The translations under genes and the position numbers were made by a program. From positions 1 through 64,000 of IMG/VR virus record IMGVR_UViG_3300025133_000043: a DNA stretch of 64,000 nt; one strand, 5' to 3'. This stretch comes from a virus. Below, piece by piece: positions 1 through 7,235 of this stretch (its first letter is position 1; each line of letters begins with the position of its first letter). The notes below the pieces were generated by a model. The model worked only from the letters and a program-made list of their open reading frames with translations. It was not told the DNA's origin and did not search any database.

Positions 1-280
1 GGTTGATGGTCAGGTGGAAGGTGTTGTCGATGATGATGAACAGCCAGACGCCGAGCCAGGGAGGCGCGTCCTCGAGATGCAGCTCGACCTCGGACGGGAA
101 GTTCTTGATCAGAACCTTCTTGTGGTCAGCCTCCGCGCCGTCCCGCAAGGTGACCCAGGACCAACCGAAGCGGGTCAGGATCTTCTCCGGGAGCCAGCCC
201 ACCACGCCGCCGCCCCAGAAGGTGCAGCTCTGCTTGACCGGGAACTTCAGAGTCTCCTGGAGCAGCTGTCGGTCGGTCAT
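1..280 (-). CDS. Hypothetical protein, 3' end beyond window
   Basis: An open frame begins with ATG at 280 and runs off the left edge (93 codons visible). The start overlaps the stop of the upstream gene as TGATG, the usual junction in this operon. The visible protein starts MTDRQLLQETLKF and is rich in Trp (motifs FWGGGVVGW and RFGWSWV). I recognise no family. Confidence 0.6.
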   Translation of the reverse strand, partial: MTDRQLLQETLKFPVKQSCTFWGGGVVGWLPEKILTRFGWSWVTLRDGAEADHKKVLIKNFPSEVELHLEDAPPWLGVWLFIIIDNTFHLTIN

Positions 281-540
281 CAGGTCTCCTTGGGGATGAT
301 GATCTGAGGCCACATTGCGTTCTTCATGAGATCGAAGTGCTTCTCCTGCAGCTCGTTGTAGAGCGAGAGCAGGACGAGGACGATCTGGTCAGAGTTGGCC
401 CCCGTGTCCAAACAGGCTCGGATGACTGGATCGGTGCGGTAGGCCTCTCGGACAGCCTCAGCTGCTTCCTCCGGGGTCATGCTTCCGATCTTGGCGAGCT
501 GGCCGGTGATGCCAGGGTGATCTCCGAACTTCTCCATCAA
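280..540 (-). CDS. Hypothetical protein, 86 aa
   Basis: A short, mostly helical, acidic protein. It overlaps the Mom-like gene upstream by 4 nt and the next gene as TGATG, so it is probably made by translational coupling. No catalytic motif or membrane segment is visible. The first two codons are both ATG. Confidence 0.65.
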   Translation of the reverse strand: MMEKFGDHPGITGQLAKIGSMTPEEAAEAVREAYRTDPVIRACLDTGANSDQIVLVLLSLYNELQEKHFDLMKNAMWPQIIIPKET

Positions 541-1409
541 GCCTCCACGGTGTCGATGATCTTGGGGTAGGGCGCCGGCGGCTCCGGCGCGGGACTCAGG
601 TACTCAAGCGCACCCCGGTGGGCGCGGCGAGCCTTCTTCCGAGTCCCTCGTCCGAGGTCGTCGAAAGGGGGGACCAGCGCCCACGTGTAGACGTGGTTGC
701 CTGTGTGACGGACCTTGCGGAAGACCTCCTTGGCTCGGAGGATGTACGCGGCCCAGCTCTCGCTCGGCGTCTTGGCCGGAGCTCCTCGGGCGATCAGACG
801 TTCGTAGGCCGCCACCGCACCGACCTCGCCGTTGCGGATCTTGCTGAAGCTGCGGCGATCGAACAGCCGACCGTCTGGGCCGAACCACTGGGTCTCCTTC
901 TTGGAGCGGCCGTGGTAGACGCCGTTGAAGGCCTGGTAGATCGTCCCAACGTGTCCAGGCATCACGATCCGGCCGTCCGAGGCTGTCCTCGGCACCGGGT
1001 CGCTGTAGCTCAGGACCGAGAGCATCTGGGGCAGGCCCTGGAGTAGGGCGGCGAAGCTCTTGGCCAGGAACCAGGTCTCGCCGTTCGCAGGTACGTCGTC
1101 GACCAGGACGAAGCGGCTCAGGACCACCCCACACTCGGCGGGGATGCCGCACCACTTCGGGATCGAGGCGTTCTGGGCAGGGACTCCGAACACGCACACT
1201 CCGACGAGCTCGGGGACCCCGGACTTGGTGGTCCGGTAGAGCCCGACCCGGAAGCGGGCCGCGGGGTATGAACCGGAATAATGGGCTTGAACTACGAAGT
1301 CCCGAGCCACCCTATCCGAATAGATCACCTCTATGCCGTACTTCGACGTATCGATGGGTTCCCCGAGAGGTCGGTAGCTATCTCGACCACCCCTCCACCT
1401 CTGAGTCAT
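537..1409 (-). CDS. mom: Mom-like DNA adenine modification protein
   Basis: A 290-aa protein resembling the phage Mu Mom family, GNAT-like enzymes that convert adenine in phage DNA to N6-methylcarbamoyl-adenine and so protect it from host restriction. Visible family-type blocks are HYSG (43-46), LSRFVLVDDVP (97-107), SYSDP (134-138) and PGHVGTIYQA (151-160), followed by a basic C-terminal region. It is somewhat longer than Mu Mom. The start overlaps the HNH gene stop by 4 nt. No com-like activator is obvious, although small Cys-rich proteins are encoded nearby. The family call rests on recalled motifs; the in vivo modification is inferred. Confidence 0.75.
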   Translation of the reverse strand: MTQRWRGGRDSYRPLGEPIDTSKYGIEVIYSDRVARDFVVQAHYSGSYPAARFRVGLYRTTKSGVPELVGVCVFGVPAQNASIPKWCGIPAECGVVLSRFVLVDDVPANGETWFLAKSFAALLQGLPQMLSVLSYSDPVPRTASDGRIVMPGHVGTIYQAFNGVYHGRSKKETQWFGPDGRLFDRRSFSKIRNGEVGAVAAYERLIARGAPAKTPSESWAAYILRAKEVFRKVRHTGNHVYTWALVPPFDDLGRGTRKKARRAHRGALEYLSPAPEPPAPYPKIIDTVEA

Positions 1410-1897
1410 AGGTGACTCCAGGATTCTCGTCGGACAATCTGACCGATCAGCCCCCTGGAAACTCCGTACTCGGCTGCCAGATCTCTCTGCCTGATCCCGC
1501 CCGCATCCCAGCGGTGGCGGATCTCGAGGACATCAGACTCTACGAGCTTGGCAGAAGGGTGAGCCTCTCCCGGAGATCCGGTATAGCCGCCACGTCCCTT
1601 CCTGAGCATGTCCTGCATGTTGTCGGACTTGGTCCCGGGAAACAGATGAGCAGGGTTGACACAAGGTGGGTTGTCGCAGGTATGGAGAACGTCCAAGCCT
1701 TCAGGTACGGGACGGTTGTTCTTGATCTCCCAGGAGATTCTATGGGCATTGAACCCACATCGCTTACCGTTGATCTTCCACTTAGGGTAGAAGCGTCCGT
1801 AGCCCTTAGGGAGGCGGCTACCTACCCAGAGCCAGCAGTCGTCTGGGCCGGTTTTGTCAACACGGGCCCAGGACTTCTCAGCATATTCTTCGTGCAT
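1406..1897 (-). CDS. HNH endonuclease with C-terminal HTH
   Basis: A 163-aa HNH_3-type nuclease. The N-terminal half has CWLW (21-24), AHRISWE (51-57) and the core HTCDNPPCVNPAHL (72-85), giving the metal and catalytic His/Asn residues. A helix-turn-helix follows (about 118-160, QRDLAAEYGVSRGLIGQIV). This layout is typical of free-standing phage homing nucleases. A good ribosome site (AGGAG) lies just upstream of the ATG. It sits beside the Mom-like gene with a 4-nt overlap. It could be a mobile intruder or a restriction-type nuclease. Confidence 0.88.
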   Translation of the reverse strand: MHEEYAEKSWARVDKTGPDDCWLWVGSRLPKGYGRFYPKWKINGKRCGFNAHRISWEIKNNRPVPEGLDVLHTCDNPPCVNPAHLFPGTKSDNMQDMLRKGRGGYTGSPGEAHPSAKLVESDVLEIRHRWDAGGIRQRDLAAEYGVSRGLIGQIVRRESWSHL

Positions 1898-1918
1898 TGA
1901 TCTCCTGTACGTGTTGAG

Positions 1919-2275
1919 TCACTCTTCGGATCCCAGGACCTTGGCGTCGAAGATGGACCCCGTGAACTTTCGAGTCACGGGCTCGATGTCGACGACCATC
2001 TCCAAGGTGTCTTCCAGAGGAGAGCTGCTGTCTCCTTCGTGCATGCAGGTGTTGTGGCCGTCGTTCCAGAGACAGCCGGTGTGGTCGTTGTCGCAGCCCC
2101 ACGCCGGCGTGCCATCTGGATCGGTATCAGGGGACCGAGCGCACGGAAGGCCCCAGACGGCCCCACACTCGCCCATGCACCTGGCCTCTCCAGCGCCGTA
2201 CTCGATGGTGCCGCTCTGGCAGCTGGGACACTCGAGCCCCGCTTCTGGAAGCGTTTCCGCCGTCTCGTCAGGCAT
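1919..2275 (-). CDS. Cys-rich zinc-ribbon-like protein, 118 aa
   Basis: The start is placed at ATG 2275, which overlaps the upstream stop as TGATG. The protein has CPSC near residue 17, a second pair CMGEC, and more Cys/His further on, consistent with zinc binding. The acidic C-terminus has no recognised domain. Function is unknown. Confidence 0.65.
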   Translation of the reverse strand: MPDETAETLPEAGLECPSCQSGTIEYGAGEARCMGECGAVWGLPCARSPDTDPDGTPAWGCDNDHTGCLWNDGHNTCMHEGDSSSPLEDTLEMVVDIEPVTRKFTGSIFDAKVLGSEE

Positions 2276-2550
2276 CAGTCCTTCTCCAAAGTGATGTCTA
2301 CGTCTGTGTGGATGTGGACCCTGTGGGCTGGAAAGGCCGGAGCGACCATGACGCACCAGGAGCCGTCTGGACCCTTGGTGACCTTCCCGATCTTCGTCCT
2401 GTGGATCTCAGGAAGAGTTCCCTGGACCAGGTCGATCTGCCTCTGGAGGTAGGACCGGACGCTCTCCGCCGTCTCGGGCTCACCGATGTAGTGATCGAGG
2501 CTCCTTCGCAGGTGATCTACCAGCAAAGCCTCTGACAGTTTCCTGCTCAC
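2275..2550 (-). CDS. Hypothetical protein, 91 aa
   Basis: GTG start at 2550 in a GTGA overlap with the upstream stop; longer in-frame extensions would lie inside the upstream gene. The N-terminus is helical (MSRKLSEALLVDHL) and the C-terminal half looks like a small beta domain (VHIHTDVDITLE). No family recognised. Confidence 0.6.
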   Translation of the reverse strand: MSRKLSEALLVDHLRRSLDHYIGEPETAESVRSYLQRQIDLVQGTLPEIHRTKIGKVTKGPDGSWCVMVAPAFPAHRVHIHTDVDITLEKD

Positions 2551-2876
2551 CGACGGTGCCTCAGCGTGCCCGGAGAGCTGTGCCGAGGGCAGTTGCCGTC
2601 CTTGTCGGTGTCCTTGGGGCAGCACTGGCCCTTCCAGCCCAGGCGCCAGAGAAGACGGAGCTGGGCCTGATCCTGCTCGTGCTGCCAGTGCTTCTTGGGG
2701 TGGTAGCCAGGGCCGATGGTCTCGGTGAGCTCACGCCCGTCTGACTCCCGCTTCACCTTGATGGTGTAGGACCGGCAGCTCGCAGCACGGCCCTTGCCCT
2801 TCTGTCCAGTGGCTCCAGCGACGTGTCCGCTGGAGGAGCCGGTCCAGCCGCAGCTGAATCCCTTCGTCTTGATCAT
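2547..2876 (-). CDS. Basic Cys-containing hypothetical protein, 109 aa
   Basis: A basic protein with Gly-rich stretches and scattered Cys/His, ending HSSPGTLRHRR. It overlaps its neighbours by 4 nt on both sides. The composition suggests nucleic-acid binding, but no domain can be named. Confidence 0.55.
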   Translation of the reverse strand: MIKTKGFSCGWTGSSSGHVAGATGQKGKGRAASCRSYTIKVKRESDGRELTETIGPGYHPKKHWQHEQDQAQLRLLWRLGWKGQCCPKDTDKDGNCPRHSSPGTLRHRR

Positions 2877-3319
2877 GGGGTGTTGTTCTCCTTGGACTTC
2901 TTGATGTAGTCCTTGCAGTAGCAGTGCTCCTCAACCGTGCCGATACAAGATCCGACATGGCCACTGTGAGCGCGGGTGTGCGCCACCTTGGAGTGACCGC
3001 AGGTGCAGTCGTCCTTGAACGGGTCGAAGGGCTCGCCGAGGTACTCCTGCGAGAAGATCAGCGGATCGTACTTGACTCCCCGGAGGGCCTCTGCGGTCAG
3101 AGTCTGAGGCCACGTTTCGCCCTTGAGGACCTCGTCCATGATCCTGATCGGACGCTTGGCCATCTGGTGGGAGATGTTCCGCATGATGGCGGCGCCGGCC
3201 TCACAGAGGTCGAAGGGGTTCTGCTCGCACTGCTTGCAGACGTCCAGGTGGTCGTGGAAGGTCTTCTGCAGATCATCAGGGATCGTGCAGTCAGACCAGT
3301 CGCGGAACTCAGGCATCAA
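2873..3319 (-). CDS. Cys/His-rich hypothetical protein, 148 aa
   Basis: It contains HLDVCKQCEQNPFDLC near the N-terminus (similar in look to the C-x2-C elements of small zinc folds) and CTCGHSKVAHTRAH, with further Cys, near the C-terminus. This suggests two metal-binding clusters. The start is ATG 3319 or 3316. It overlaps the upstream gene by about 11 nt. Function is unknown. Confidence 0.62.
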   Translation of the reverse strand: MMPEFRDWSDCTIPDDLQKTFHDHLDVCKQCEQNPFDLCEAGAAIMRNISHQMAKRPIRIMDEVLKGETWPQTLTAEALRGVKYDPLIFSQEYLGEPFDPFKDDCTCGHSKVAHTRAHSGHVGSCIGTVEEHCYCKDYIKKSKENNTP

Positions 3320-3812
3320 TCCACTCCCAGGTACCTTCGACAGGCTCCGCGAGGTGGTCCAGCGGGCCGGTCCTCATGTCGCCGGCGAAGCCCAGGTCGC
3401 GGAGCTCCTCATCCTCGTTGTCCACCCAGCCGATCTCCCGGATGTGGTGGAGGACGTAGCCATCCGAGGTGGTGAACTTCCGAGCTCGGTCGCTGAAGGG
3501 TGGAGGCAGATCGTTGTCCTGGGCGTGCCGGACTGCGTCTTCCTTTCCGAGGTCGGACATCTTGAAGCCATCGTCTCGGAATTTGTAGCAGAACTCCCTC
3601 CACTCCGGTTCGGTGATGCAACCAAAGTGGCGGGCGATCTCTGCTTCGTCGAAGGTCCTGATGTCCGAGAGGGGGATCTTCATTGGCAGGAAGGCCCTGA
3701 CCTGCTTCACGCTCATCTTGCAGAGCTTCGCCAGCTTGGAGATCGGGGTACTGGCATCGAGCCAGTGAGCTGGCGTGGTGTCTCGATCGGGGTCGAGTCG
3801 GTGCACCTTCAT
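3309..3812 (-). CDS. Hypothetical protein, possible HTH, 167 aa
   Basis: Start chosen at ATG 3812, where a TGATG overlap joins it to the upstream gene. Residues about 22-50 (PISKLAKLCKMSVKQVRAFL) look like a helix-turn-helix. The rest is acidic and has no recognised domain. It may be a small DNA-binding regulator; this is inference. Confidence 0.55.
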   Translation of the reverse strand: MKVHRLDPDRDTTPAHWLDASTPISKLAKLCKMSVKQVRAFLPMKIPLSDIRTFDEAEIARHFGCITEPEWREFCYKFRDDGFKMSDLGKEDAVRHAQDNDLPPPFSDRARKFTTSDGYVLHHIREIGWVDNEDEELRDLGFAGDMRTGPLDHLAEPVEGTWEWIDA

Positions 3813-4201
3813 CAGTAGACCCGGCATCGGCCGTTGAGGACGCGGTCATCCTCCTCCAGGCCGAAGAGGGTGTTGATCTTCACGGTCATGTTCCCCACCT
3901 TTTGGCGGCAGCGCGTGCACTCGGCAGCGCCAGAGTAGGTGCTGTGCCCGCGGCTGGGGTTCGGGAGCCGGACCTTGAGCGGGCCCTGGTAGGCCTCCTC
4001 CATGCAGTCCGGGTTGTCCTTGTGTGCCTGGGCCAGCATCTCCTTGGGAGCCAACGCCCGGGTCTTGCCGTGGAAGTCGACCAAGGCCACCAGCTTGGAG
4101 CAGAGCGGACAGTCTGCGGAGGGGATCTCCACGTATTCGCAGGTCTCGTAGGGAACGCTGCCGTGGATGGCTTTGTCTCCCACGGACAGGGTGATCTTCA
4201 T
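3812..4201 (-). CDS. Zinc-binding hypothetical protein, 129 aa
   Basis: Starts MKITLSVGDKAIHG at ATG 4201 in an ATGA overlap with the GIY-YIG gene. CPLC in the middle and CTRC near the C-terminus could form a zinc site. No family recognised. Confidence 0.6.
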   Translation of the reverse strand: MKITLSVGDKAIHGSVPYETCEYVEIPSADCPLCSKLVALVDFHGKTRALAPKEMLAQAHKDNPDCMEEAYQGPLKVRLPNPSRGHSTYSGAAECTRCRQKVGNMTVKINTLFGLEEDDRVLNGRCRVY

Positions 4202-4539
4202 TGCACGCTCCTGAGGATCTGATCCACGTTGTTGCTGAAGCCCTCTCGGGCTGCGAAGGCCCAGCCAGGGGAGTCGAGGCGAGCTTCCATGGTAGCGAGC
4301 TGCGCCTTGAAGTGTCTGGTCTGGTTCTTGATCCACAGTTCTGCGCGAAGTGCGTCACCGTGTGCGTCTTCCCCCTCGAAGCACCAGGAGATCAGAAGCA
4401 CGGCGGGGAGCCTGGATCCGCGCAGGTACTTGGAACCCTTGCCGCGGTTGTGCGTCGCGACGCGGGCCTTCACGTCCTTGGAGATCCCACAGTAGAAGCT
4501 GCCCGTATTGGTGAGCAGCAGGTAGGTCCACCAGGTCAT
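4198..4539 (-). CDS. GIY-YIG nuclease domain protein
   Basis: A 113-aa single-domain GIY-YIG protein of the YhbQ/Slx1-N type. It reads TYLLLTNTGSFYCGISKDVK (the GIY and YIG positions are occupied by YLL and YCG), then ARVATHNRGKGSKYLRG with the conserved Arg/His, and a Glu in AELWIKNQ. These are metal-dependent nucleases acting in repair, or homing enzymes in phages. Overlaps of 4 nt occur on both sides. The degenerate first motif leaves catalysis open. Confidence 0.75.
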   Translation of the reverse strand: MTWWTYLLLTNTGSFYCGISKDVKARVATHNRGKGSKYLRGSRLPAVLLISWCFEGEDAHGDALRAELWIKNQTRHFKAQLATMEARLDSPGWAFAAREGFSNNVDQILRSVQ

Positions 4540-4772
4540 GTGTGGACAGATCCTGCCGGAGACACCCCGGCGGTGATCTTGATCTTGGAGTCCTTGTGGT
4601 AGTGCTTCTCACCGTCCTCGCCTACGAAGGGGATCTCGTAGGGCTCGCGGACGATGGCGCTGACCCAGCCCTTGGGCAGGCCCTGCGGGTCGTGAAGCAC
4701 GTCGGTGAACGCCAGGGTGGAGCCGAACCGCTTCGCCAGGCTCTTCACTGCGTCGAGCTGCTGTGCGGTCAT
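4536..4772 (-). CDS. Hypothetical protein, 78 aa
   Basis: Start at ATG 4772 (MTAQQLDAVKSLAKRFG) in an ATGA overlap with the zinc-ribbon gene. An N-terminal helix is followed by a small beta domain. No recognised family. Confidence 0.58.
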   Translation of the reverse strand: MTAQQLDAVKSLAKRFGSTLAFTDVLHDPQGLPKGWVSAIVREPYEIPFVGEDGEKHYHKDSKIKITAGVSPAGSVHT

Positions 4773-4951
4773 CTCCCACGCTCCCGGTTCGCGTCGTGTG
4801 CCAGATCTGACTCCACGTCGCAGGTCGAACACTCCGAGGGCGTCTTGCCGTGAGGGCACTTGGCCTTCCTGGAACACTTCTGGCACCAGACGTAGACCGT
4901 CATCTCGCCGCACCCACTGCAGGGGCGGCGGAAGTCAGGCTGATTCGGCAT
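4769..4951 (-). CDS. Small zinc-ribbon protein, 60 aa
   Basis: Cysteines at CSGC (12-15), CQKC (23-26), C32 and CSTC (41-44) can bind two zinc ions. The length and pattern are typical of phage zinc-finger proteins that modulate host machinery, but no partner can be inferred. It overlaps the upstream gene by 17 nt. Confidence 0.65.
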   Translation of the reverse strand: MPNQPDFRRPCSGCGEMTVYVWCQKCSRKAKCPHGKTPSECSTCDVESDLAHDANRERGR

Positions 4952-5225
4952 TGAAGTTCATGTTGGCGATGGCGTCGTCGACTGTCTTGGCCTTGTGGAC
5001 CAGCTGGTACTTCCAGCCGATGAATCCCTGACTCGGCATGTCCGGGGCGCGGTCTCCGATGTCAGCCTTGTCCCACTGGGCCGTGTCGTAGAACAGGGCG
5101 ATCCGGCGGCCTGCGTCTGCACTGTCCAGAGCCTTGTTCTCGAAGATGCCGATCCAGGTCTCCCCATCGGCCAGGTGGTGCTCGAAGCGAGCCTTGGCGT
5201 GCTCCAGAGCTGTCTGCTCAGGCAT
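4935..5225 (-). CDS. Hypothetical protein, 96 aa
   Basis: Start at ATG 5225 ([18 protein letters not shown]), 8 nt inside the upstream gene. An N-terminal helix and a mixed alpha/beta remainder with GFIGWKYQLVH. Function is unknown. Confidence 0.55.
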   Translation of the reverse strand: MPEQTALEHAKARFEHHLADGETWIGIFENKALDSADAGRRIALFYDTAQWDKADIGDRAPDMPSQGFIGWKYQLVHKAKTVDDAIANMNFNAESA

Positions 5226-5541
5226 CCTGATCCTCCTTGTAGACGACCTTGCCGGACTGCACGACGTCGCCGTCGCGCCAGACCTCGGCGTAGCCAGTGG
5301 AGAGCATGACGATCTCGCTGACGAAGCAATCGCAGCTGATCCCGTCTCCGTCGCAGTCGACGTGCTCATCGGGCTCTCGGAGCCCCTTGATGGTCTTCTC
5401 GACGTGCGCGATGTCGCTACGTCTCTGATCCATGACGTGTTCCCGGTCGCTCTCATACTCGTCGTCTGAGCAGAACAGGCCGGTGATGGGGGAGCGGAGC
5501 GGTCGCCCCGCCTCCTCCATCGTCGGGGGAGCCTGCTTCAC
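5218..5541 (-). CDS. Acidic Cys-containing hypothetical protein, 107 aa
   Basis: GTG start at 5541 in a GTGA overlap with the truncated thyX gene. It contains [10 protein letters not shown], an Asp-rich loop that could bind metal, and a C-terminal small beta domain. Function is unknown. Confidence 0.55.
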   Translation of the reverse strand: MKQAPPTMEEAGRPLRSPITGLFCSDDEYESDREHVMDQRRSDIAHVEKTIKGLREPDEHVDCDGDGISCDCFVSEIVMLSTGYAEVWRDGDVVQSGKVVYKEDQDA

Positions 5542-5831
5542 AGGACCCCCACCGCCTTCCAGAACGCCTGGACGGCTCTTGGGTCAACAGGCGCGGCCAC
5601 GACAAGTCCACGACAGTTCTGAACGGATCCTCCACCCATGTGGAACGCGGTCGCCCGGTCCCTCATCAGCTTCCGCTTATCGAATTCCAGCCCCTCGCCC
5701 TCGCCGTAGGACACTCGGGCAGCCTGCACGATGGCAGCGTCGTCGCCCATCACGTCGACCAGGCGGATGTGTCCCTTGTCCAAGACTCGTCGGGGCTGGC
5801 CGAACGTGGCCAGCAGCTCTTCCTTGTTCAT
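5538..5831 (-). pseudogene. thyX: Truncated ThyX-like fragment fused to tail-gene DNA
   Basis: Residues 1 to about 64 resemble the N-terminus of flavin-dependent thymidylate synthase ([20 protein letters not shown], then VSYGEG and [12 protein letters not shown]). True ThyX proteins continue for about 150 more residues with the RHRxxSxNExSxRY signature. Here the frame instead enters a 74-bp stretch (5565-5638) that nearly duplicates part of the tail gene at 53713-53786, on the opposite coding strand, and ends at 97 aa. Catalytic and FAD-binding residues are missing, so activity is unlikely. The short product still has 4-nt overlaps on both sides and may be translated. An assembly chimera is the main alternative. 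Confidence 0.65.
5565..5638. repeat. 74-bp dispersed repeat, copy A
   Basis: 73 of 74 bases match 53713-53786 in the same plus-strand orientation; the only mismatch is T at 5617 versus C at 53765. Here it encodes the C-terminal part of the thyX fragment on the minus strand. Confidence 0.95.
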
Positions 5832-5944
5832 TTCTCTCCAGTCGCAAGGCGGGAACCCCCAGCACCTGTCGTAGGCGCCGGGGGTCTGCTTTGCGGATTG
5901 TCGAAGGGTAGCCAGCCACGATCGGCCGGCGGAGGGGTACTCAC
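5828..5944 (-). CDS. Small Pro-rich hypothetical protein, 38 aa
   Basis: GTG start at 5944, four bases after the upstream stop, ending in an ATGA overlap with the thyX fragment. The sequence is Pro/Gly-rich with GWLPFDNPQ. The junction geometry is the main support. It fills what would otherwise be a gap in an operon without gaps. Confidence 0.45.
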   Translation of the reverse strand: MSTPPPADRGWLPFDNPQSRPPAPTTGAGGSRLATGEK

Positions 5945-5948
5945 AGTA

Positions 5949-6230
5949 CTACTCAAGGGAGGCCACTGTGAAGACGAGATCGTTCTCGTCGAGGGGGCCA
6001 TCTTCGTCCATGAAGAGGCCAGGGAAGTGCTCCTCGTAGGGAGGCGCCATCCACTCATCGTCATCCGACTCACCTCGGGAGAGCAGAGTTACTCGGGTAA
6101 CTGGACCCAGTACGCAGTGCTCATGGCGGTCGACCTGCTGGTGTACGGCCGTCTCGACCGCGCTCCAGTGGTTCTCAGCCTGTACGGCCTCTCCCAGAAG
6201 GGAGCCGCTCCAGACGTAGAAGGTCCTCAG
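5949..6230 (-). CDS. Hypothetical protein with probable CTG start, 93 aa
   Basis: An open frame of 94 codons. Its only plausible start is CTG at 6230, which overlaps the upstream stop as CTGA, copying the ATGA/GTGA junctions of its neighbours. There is no ATG, GTG or TTG in frame before codon 61. The protein begins (M)RTFYVWSGSLLGEAV and ends with a strongly acidic region. No family recognised. The same CTGA arrangement occurs at 18736 and 18909. Confidence 0.6.
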   Translation of the reverse strand: MRTFYVWSGSLLGEAVQAENHWSAVETAVHQQVDRHEHCVLGPVTRVTLLSRGESDDDEWMAPPYEEHFPGLFMDEDGPLDENDLVFTVASLE

Positions 6231-6541
6231 CCGTCTGCCTGCGACTTCCGAAGCTCCTCGTTGGCGGAGGCGATCATCTTGCGACCGGCCTCCATGGTCT
6301 TGTGCACGGCCATCCCGATGGACTGCATGACCGGACCCTGCTCCTGCATCAGGCGCTCGCCCAGGATGGCGATGGCCTCGAAGACCGGCCAGCCCTTGCC
6401 GGGAGGGAATTCGTAGGTCTTGGGGGAGAGCTGGCCTTCCTCGTTGCCGTCTTCGGCCTCGAAGGAGGTCAGCACGAAGGCTTCGGTACTCACGGTCTCG
6501 AGGGTGCCGTCCTCGAACCGGATGGTGATCTGTACGCTCAT
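6227..6541 (-). CDS. Hypothetical protein, 104 aa
   Basis: A beta-rich N-terminal half (MSVQITIRFEDGTLETVSTE) and a helical C-terminal half. ATGA overlap with the upstream gene. Function is unknown. Confidence 0.6.
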   Translation of the reverse strand: MSVQITIRFEDGTLETVSTEAFVLTSFEAEDGNEEGQLSPKTYEFPPGKGWPVFEAIAILGERLMQEQGPVMQSIGMAVHKTMEAGRKMIASANEELRKSQADG

Positions 6542-6792
6542 CTGCGCTTGAACCTCGTCTTGATGCGCTCCTCCACGTTGATCGGGAGGAGATTCAGGTT
6601 GGGGATTTGGAGGTGTCGGTGTTCGTCCTCCAGCTGTACCAAGGTCGAGGAGGATCCGGCAGTAGTTCGCACCACCCGACCCTTCGACCCCATAGGAATC
6701 CAGAACTCCACGCCTGCGAAGATCACTCTGGTTTCCCGAATCACCTCGACCTTCTGACCGAACAGAAAGGGTACGAGGAAACTTGGCTTCAC
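6538..6792 (-). CDS. Small beta-barrel-like protein, 84 aa
   Basis: The pattern VEVIRETRVIFAGVEFWIP then GSKGRVVRTT resembles an SH3/KOW-like barrel, with a basic C-terminus (RIKTRFKRR). This may be a nucleic-acid or protein-binding module; inference from pattern only. Confidence 0.55.
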   Translation of the reverse strand: MKPSFLVPFLFGQKVEVIRETRVIFAGVEFWIPMGSKGRVVRTTAGSSSTLVQLEDEHRHLQIPNLNLLPINVEERIKTRFKRR

Positions 6793-7235
6793 TGCTCCTC
6801 GACGCCAGCGCTGCTGAGGAGCTTCTTGCGCTGGCTCTTCTCGACGCTGCGCTTCATCCCATCCTCGATGCCCTTCCAGATCTCCTTCTGGATGGCCGGG
6901 TCGGCGAAGTGCTTGAGCTGGTCGTTCTCAGGCAGGTCAGCCAAGGCCTTCCTGCGGTAGGTCTCCAGCCGTTCCTGAAGGCTCTCGGCTGTCTCTTCAC
7001 CCAGCCGAGGCTCGATGAAGTCCAGGACGAACATCTCCAGAGCATCGTGACGAGCTCGCAGCTCCAAGAGCTCTGGCGCCAGGAGGGTGAGGATGAACCG
7101 CTTGCCCGCACTGGCGCGGGCCCAGAGCCGTCGCTGCTTGTCGGCGTCCAGGGTCTTGGTCTTCATGATCTGCTCGATTGCCGTGCGGGAGAACTTCTTG
7201 CGAATCCCCGCCAGCGTGTCCTTGGTGTCGCTCAC
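6789..7235 (-). CDS. Helical hypothetical protein, 148 aa
   Basis: An almost wholly helical, charged protein (for example LTLLAPELLELRARHDALEM and ESLQERLETYRRKAL). A coiled coil is likely. 4-nt overlap downstream, and adjacent to the next gene upstream. Function is unknown. Confidence 0.6.
   Translation of the reverse strand: MSDTKDTLAGIRKKFSRTAIEQIMKTKTLDADKQRRLWARASAGKRFILTLLAPELLELRARHDALEMFVLDFIEPRLGEETAESLQERLETYRRKALADLPENDQLKHFADPAIQKEIWKGIEDGMKRSVEKSQRKKLLSSAGVEEQ

Noticed and set aside
5855-5885. Hairpin ACCCCC/GGGGGT as a terminator in the left operon
   Set aside because: It lies inside a small gene (5828-5944) joined by overlaps to its neighbours, has only six pairs and a long loop.
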